The translations under genes and the position numbers were made by a program. Below are positions 60,241-64,000 of a stretch of DNA of 64,000 nucleotides, one piece after another; the stretch's first letter is position 1, and each line of letters opens with the position of its first letter. The notes under the pieces are model-generated. The model searched no databases, had not been told where the DNA came from, and saw nothing but the letters and a program-made list of their open reading frames with translations. The stretch is from contig JAXGQB010000019.1 in NCBI GenBank assembly GCA_040766655.1, forward strand, positions 1-64,000. Direction: 5' to 3'. Source of the DNA: JALOOB01 sp040766655 (GTDB taxonomy: Bacteria; Chloroflexota; Anaerolineae; CG2-30-64-16).

Positions 60241-62820
60241 TTACGCCTGCTGGCTCATGCTGTACGCCAGCACCGACTCCGTGCGCTGCAGGCCGCGCAA
60301 GTCCTCGTAGCTGACCTCCCAGCTCGGCGCCCACGCGAGCGAGACGAGGTGCACGTCAATGTCGCTCTTCTTCGGCGCGACCTTGACCTCCTCGACCTTC
60401 TCGGAGGCCTCGGTCCACGACTCCGTCAACGCGCTCAGTTCCTCTTCCATGTCTGCCTGGAGCGTCGCGACTTCCTGGTCGATGCGCTCGATCTCGGCCT
60501 TGGACTCGTCGATGTCGGCCTGGGCCTGCGCAGTCATGCGGCGCTTCGTGGCCGCCTTTGACAGGCTGCTGAGGCTCTTGCGCTTGCTGGTGCCGAAGAG
60601 ACCGAACAGGCCCGCGACGCTGTCGAGGCCCGAGAGGATCTCTTCGCCGACGCGGCCCGTCCGTTGGGCCTTGTTCTCGGCCAGCTCCAGCTCCTCCTTC
60701 TCCTTCCGATCCGCAAGCCGTTTCAGTTTCACCTCGTACTTGGCCCGCACCTTGTCGACCTCTTCGTCGCGCAGCTCGCGTGCGGCCTGCTGGCAGCGCG
60801 CCCGGAAGTCACGCTCGGTTTCGCCGGGATCGGCATAGAGCTTGAGGGTCGGATTGTAGAGCAGCGAGAAGGCCTGGCTGCGATAGAGGTAATCGGCCAG
60901 TGAGGTCTTCATTTGGGACAAAGCGCGTGCACCATTGATGCTCGCAGGGACGCCACCGGCGAACAACGCGTCGGACGGCGTGCGCGTCTCCAGGTCGCGC
61001 TCGTTCACCTCCACCGGCTGTGCCGCGCGCCAGTCGAGCGTCCGCGCGTCGGGGTCCAGAGGTAGCACCAGCGACAATTCCTGGACCTCGTCCAGGCCCG
61101 TCTTGCGATCCGAATACGCGACGCTTGCCAGGCCCACGAGCGCGGGCTGGTAGATCAGCTGCTGGCCCGTCGGCGTGATCTGGCCTCCGAGCTTATCCTC
61201 AACGATGCGGAGCGTCTCCCGCTCGCGGACCATGACGGGCAGGAAGACCTGGCTGACGCCGGGCGGCGCGACGGGCGGCATGCTCGCGAGCCCCTGGCCA
61301 ACGGCCGGCACCACGCCAACCACGCTGGAGGAGGCGGGCTCTTCCACCCGCGCCGTGCCCGGCGAAGCAGCATCCCGGCGGCGCGCCGGCTCCGACGGGG
61401 CGGCCGGCTTCCGGTCGGCCATCAGCTCCTTGACCTGCTGCCGCGTGAGCGGGCCGCGCAGGTAACTCATGGCCCAGCGCGTGTTGAACACGACCGGGGC
61501 GTCCTCGTTGACGTTATGCAACAGGAAGACACGGCTGTCCAGGGAGGATATCAGCTTGTCCAGCACCCGCGTGTCAGACAGGGACCCTGCCTCCGCCATC
61601 GCGCTTTCCAGGCCCGCGAGCAGGCGCGCCTTGTCCCGCTCGGCCTGCAGCTTGCCGATGAACCACGTGCCCGCGTTGGTGAGGCCCTTGTAGTCCAGGT
61701 CGACGGGGTTCTGGGTGGTCAGCATGACGCCGCAACCGAACGCGCGCGCCTGCTTGAGCAGGGTCAGCATCGGGCGTTTGCTGGGCGGGTTTGCGGAAGG
61801 TGGGAAGTAGCCGAACACTTCGTCCATGTAGACGAGCGCGCGCAGGCTGGTCGTGCCCGGCTGGCTGCGCATCCAGCTGATGAACGTCTCCAGCAGGATG
61901 GTCACGAAGAACATGCGCTCGGCCTCGCTCAGGTGCGCGATATAGAAGATGCTGTGCCGCGGCTTGCCCTCGGGCGTGTAGAGGAGGCTCGGGATGTCGA
62001 GGGGCTCGCCCTTGAGCCATGATGCGAAGCTCGGCGACGCGATGATGTTGTTGAGCGCCATCGCGAGCCCGAAGCGATCCTTCTCGGGGAAGAAGGCCTC
62101 CAGGTTGAGGACGCCGACCTGCTGGAACGGCGGCTTCTGCACGTTCTGGATCAGCCTGGCCAGGTCCATGTTCTCGTGCCTGCGCCATGCATCCTCGAGG
62201 ATGGTCGACAGGAGGATGTGTTCCCGGCTGCGCACCGGATCCGCGTCGATGCCGGCCAGTCCCAGCAGGGCGGAGACGGTGCCCTGGATGCGCTCCCGCA
62301 GCGTTTCGCTCTCGGTCTCCCAGTCCAGGTTGGGCGCATCGAAGCTGCTGATGATGCTCAGGGGCAGGCCGGCTTCGGAGCCGGGCGTGTAGATGGCGAA
62401 ATCGGCCGAGTCTTTCAGCGCACGGATGCGCTCTGGCCCCTGATCCCAGCTGGCCAGGCCCTCCCGCCACTGCTTGGCCTGCGCGGCCGCGAATTCTTCG
62501 GGCGTCTGCCCCTTGCGCCTGGCATCGTCGGCGTTGATCCAGGGCAGGAAATCCTCCATCTGTAGCTCGGGAAACGTCAGGAGCAGGTTCGTGATGTCGC
62601 CCTTCGGGTCGATGAGCAGCGCGGGGACGCCGTCGAGCGCCGCTTCCTCGATCAGGTCGAGGCAGAGGCCCGTCTTGCCGCTGCCGGTCATCCCGACGCA
62701 GACCGCGTGGGTGGTCAGGTCGCGCGCATCATAGTTGACGGCTGCATCCTGCAACGTCTTGGTGGCAAGATCGTACTCCTTGCCGAGATAGAAGCTTCCC
62801 AGTTTTTCGATCAGGGCCAT
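60241..62820 (-). CDS. HerA/FtsK-like ATPase with C-terminal coiled coil (DUF853/DUF87 type)
   Basis: 859 residues. Walker A in CVGMTGSGKTGLCLDLIEEA near residue 45, DPKGDITNLLL, Walker B in LVYMDEVFGYFPP (about 345) and the sensor segment MLTTQNPVDLDY. After about residue 460 a Pro/Ala linker and a beta domain lead to a long charged helical part (RAKYEVKLKRLADRKEKEE; DESKAEIERIDQEVATLQAD). Similar HerA-like ATPases are DNA translocases or stress-linked P-loop proteins; no NurA gene is present next to it. The function is unknown. Start ATG at 62820 behind AAGGAGA. Confidence 0.8.
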   Translation of the reverse strand: MALIEKLGSFYLGKEYDLATKTLQDAAVNYDARDLTTHAVCVGMTGSGKTGLCLDLIEEAALDGVPALLIDPKGDITNLLLTFPELQMEDFLPWINADDARRKGQTPEEFAAAQAKQWREGLASWDQGPERIRALKDSADFAIYTPGSEAGLPLSIISSFDAPNLDWETESETLRERIQGTVSALLGLAGIDADPVRSREHILLSTILEDAWRRHENMDLARLIQNVQKPPFQQVGVLNLEAFFPEKDRFGLAMALNNIIASPSFASWLKGEPLDIPSLLYTPEGKPRHSIFYIAHLSEAERMFFVTILLETFISWMRSQPGTTSLRALVYMDEVFGYFPPSANPPSKRPMLTLLKQARAFGCGVMLTTQNPVDLDYKGLTNAGTWFIGKLQAERDKARLLAGLESAMAEAGSLSDTRVLDKLISSLDSRVFLLHNVNEDAPVVFNTRWAMSYLRGPLTRQQVKELMADRKPAAPSEPARRRDAASPGTARVEEPASSSVVGVVPAVGQGLASMPPVAPPGVSQVFLPVMVRERETLRIVEDKLGGQITPTGQQLIYQPALVGLASVAYSDRKTGLDEVQELSLVLPLDPDARTLDWRAAQPVEVNERDLETRTPSDALFAGGVPASINGARALSQMKTSLADYLYRSQAFSLLYNPTLKLYADPGETERDFRARCQQAARELRDEEVDKVRAKYEVKLKRLADRKEKEELELAENKAQRTGRVGEEILSGLDSVAGLFGLFGTSKRKSLSSLSKAATKRRMTAQAQADIDESKAEIERIDQEVATLQADMEEELSALTESWTEASEKVEEVKVAPKKSDIDVHLVSLAWAPSWEVSYEDLRGLQRTESVLAYSMSQQA

Positions 62821-62832
62821 TGCGTGTCTCCT

Positions 62833-63780
62833 TCAGTCTCTAACAAGCATCGCGTCGATCGTTTCGATGGGCGTCGTGCGCCCTTCTTGTACAGGTTGGC
62901 GCCACTTCAGCACGCGGGGCAGGCCCAGCAGGCCGGCCGCCTGGCCGCGCAGGCGGGCCCGCGCAGCCGCGCCGCGCCAGGCCCTCAGGGCATCGCGCGT
63001 CACGCGCCACTGCGCGGCCACGATGCGCCCGAGGTGCTTGCGGATGAGCGGCGCAGGCATGTCCTTGGCGATGACCCAGAGCGTGTTCCGCCCCGTGTAG
63101 TAGCTCGCCAACACGCCGCCGCCCGTGGCGCTCAGATGATGATAGAGCCGGGCCTCCGGCGCAAATATGGCCCGCCACCCCAGCAGCTGCAGCCGCCAGG
63201 CCAGGTCCACGTCTTCCAGGTACATGAACAGCCGCTCGTCGAAGCCGCCGGCTGCTTCCCACGCGGCGCGGCGATAGGCCACGCCGCCACCGCACCCGCC
63301 GAACACCTCCCCGTGCGCGTCGTACTGCCCCTCGTCGACCTCCCACACTCCCCGGTTGCGGGGAATACCGTCTGCGCCCATCAGGTCGCCCGCATTGTGC
63401 AGCACCTCCCGCCGGTCGAACAGGAGCATCTTGCTCGCGATCGCGCCGGCCTCAGGATGCGCGGACGCGGCTTCGACCAGCGCGGCCAGCCAGCCCGGCT
63501 CGGCCTCGGTGTCGTTGTTCAGCATGACCAGCAGGTCGCCCGTGGCCGCGCGTGCGCCGGCGTTACATCCTGCTGCGAGGCCGCTGTTACTGGCCAGCGC
63601 GACGATCTTTACGCCTTCGTAGTGCTCTCGCACCCAGGCCACCGAATCATCGGTCGACGCGTCGTCCACCAGGACGACCTCCAGGAGTTCCGGCGGATAG
63701 GTCTGCCGGAACAGCGCGCCCAGGCACGTGTCGAGGAAGCGCCGGCCGTTGTAGTTCGGGACGATCACGCTGGCGCGCAT
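62833..63780 (-). CDS. Family 2 glycosyltransferase (rhamnosyltransferase-like)
   Basis: 315 residues starting MRASVIVPNYNGRRFLDTCL, the normal GT2 start. LVDDASTDDSV and LNNDTEAEPGW supply the nucleotide-sugar and metal-binding Asp residues, and GFDERLFMYLEDVDLAWRL carries the ED acid motif. This resembles WbbL-type rhamnosyltransferases, which fits the upstream rmlD. Its ATG overlaps the rmlD stop (TGATG), so the two are coupled. It is probably involved in cell-surface polysaccharide synthesis. Confidence 0.88.
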   Translation of the reverse strand: MRASVIVPNYNGRRFLDTCLGALFRQTYPPELLEVVLVDDASTDDSVAWVREHYEGVKIVALASNSGLAAGCNAGARAATGDLLVMLNNDTEAEPGWLAALVEAASAHPEAGAIASKMLLFDRREVLHNAGDLMGADGIPRNRGVWEVDEGQYDAHGEVFGGCGGGVAYRRAAWEAAGGFDERLFMYLEDVDLAWRLQLLGWRAIFAPEARLYHHLSATGGGVLASYYTGRNTLWVIAKDMPAPLIRKHLGRIVAAQWRVTRDALRAWRGAAARARLRGQAAGLLGLPRVLKWRQPVQEGRTTPIETIDAMLVRD

Positions 63781-64000
63781 CACGGCGCCACACGCAGAAG
63801 GGCCACGTACTCGGCCAGCGCCGCCTGCCAGGACCGCATGGTGATGCCGAGCGCCGCGGCCGCCGTGTTGGCGAGCACGGCGTGCAGCGGCGGGCGGGAT
63901 GGTCGCGGCCACTCCGCACTCAGGATCGGCGTCACCGGCAGATCCGGCCGGCCGGCCTGCGCCATGATCTCCCGCGCGAACTCGTAGCGCGAGCAGAATC
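63780..64000 (-). CDS. rmlD: dTDP-4-dehydrorhamnose reductase, C-terminal end (continues past window)
   Basis: The frame is open to the window edge and ends at TGA 63782-63780. The visible 72 residues, with SRYEFAREIM, PVTPILSAEWPRPSRPPL, HAVLANTAAAALG and WQAALAEYV, match the end of RmlD/RfbD: the RP-x-x-SVLDN-like segment and the final PWxxALxxYL helix. It would make dTDP-L-rhamnose, the likely donor for the following GT2. The N-terminal Rossmann part lies outside. Confidence 0.75.
   Translation of the reverse strand, partial: FCSRYEFAREIMAQAGRPDLPVTPILSAEWPRPSRPPLHAVLANTAAAALGITMRSWQAALAEYVALLRVAP

Noticed and set aside
62707..63987. 426-codon plus-strand frame over the GT2 and the start of the ATPase gene
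   Set aside because: It covers two well-supported minus-strand genes, has low-complexity composition and no domain.

Overview
The window looks like a contig from a high-GC member of the Chloroflexota, most likely of the Anaerolineae/Caldilineae kind. This is an inference from gene content: a LacI-type sensor fused to a histidine kinase, receivers and an AraC output, many MalEFG-type sugar transporter genes, LpxL/PatA-like acyltransferases without other lipid A genes, a T-box leader in a GC-rich genome, and a GH94/GH149 phosphorolytic glucan locus. Most of the window is compactly packed, with ATGA overlaps and sigma70-like promoters.

Layout. (1) 1-3.4 kb: lower-GC accessory DNA carrying the C-terminal end of an Rhs protein, then a second, headless Rhs cassette. 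Both end in related HExxH metallopeptidase-like tips, and each is followed by a related small lipoprotein gene. (2) 3.7-4.6 kb: a tyrosine recombinase whose 5' end is cut off at an IS21-like terminus. (3) 4.6-9.7 kb: a threonine-type T-box followed by lysC-hom-asd and a HAD-like gene. (4) 9.7-14.3 kb: GT2 glycosyltransferase, UPF0104 membrane protein, S9 peptidase and HD hydrolase. (5) 14.4-24.3 kb: an arginine operon argC-B-D-A(GNAT)-hom2-argG-J-aldo/keto reductase-argH. It sits behind a promoter, a structured leader with an Arg-rich mini-ORF and an intrinsic terminator. (6) 24.3-25.2 kb: an LpxL-like acyltransferase on the minus strand.

(7) 25.4-47.0 kb: a beta-1,3-glucan (laminarin-type) utilisation locus. 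It contains a hybrid sensor kinase (frameshifted in this sequence), a LacI HTH-only protein, a perfect LacI-type operator, a sugar ABC importer without its ATPase, a GH16 lipoprotein, a large multidomain GH16, GH30, a GH149-like and a GH94 phosphorylase, an SDR and a mannonate-dehydratase-like enolase. The layout suggests extracellular cleavage, import of oligosaccharides and cytoplasmic phosphorolysis to glucose-1-phosphate. (8) 47.1-54.9 kb: two tRNA-Ala genes, leuS, ridA, a four-domain S1 protein and clpC (frameshifted near its 3' end). (9) 55.0-64.0 kb: a secreted subtilase, an orphan sugar-binding lipoprotein, glycerate 2-kinase and, on the minus strand, a HerA/DUF853-type ATPase, a GT2 and the end of rmlD.

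The most promising novel systems are the duplicated Rhs-metallopeptidase/lipoprotein modules, the unclassified leader RNA of the arg operon, and the regulatory and enzymatic architecture of the glucan locus. Two single-base frameshifts, in the sensor kinase and in clpC, may be assembly errors.
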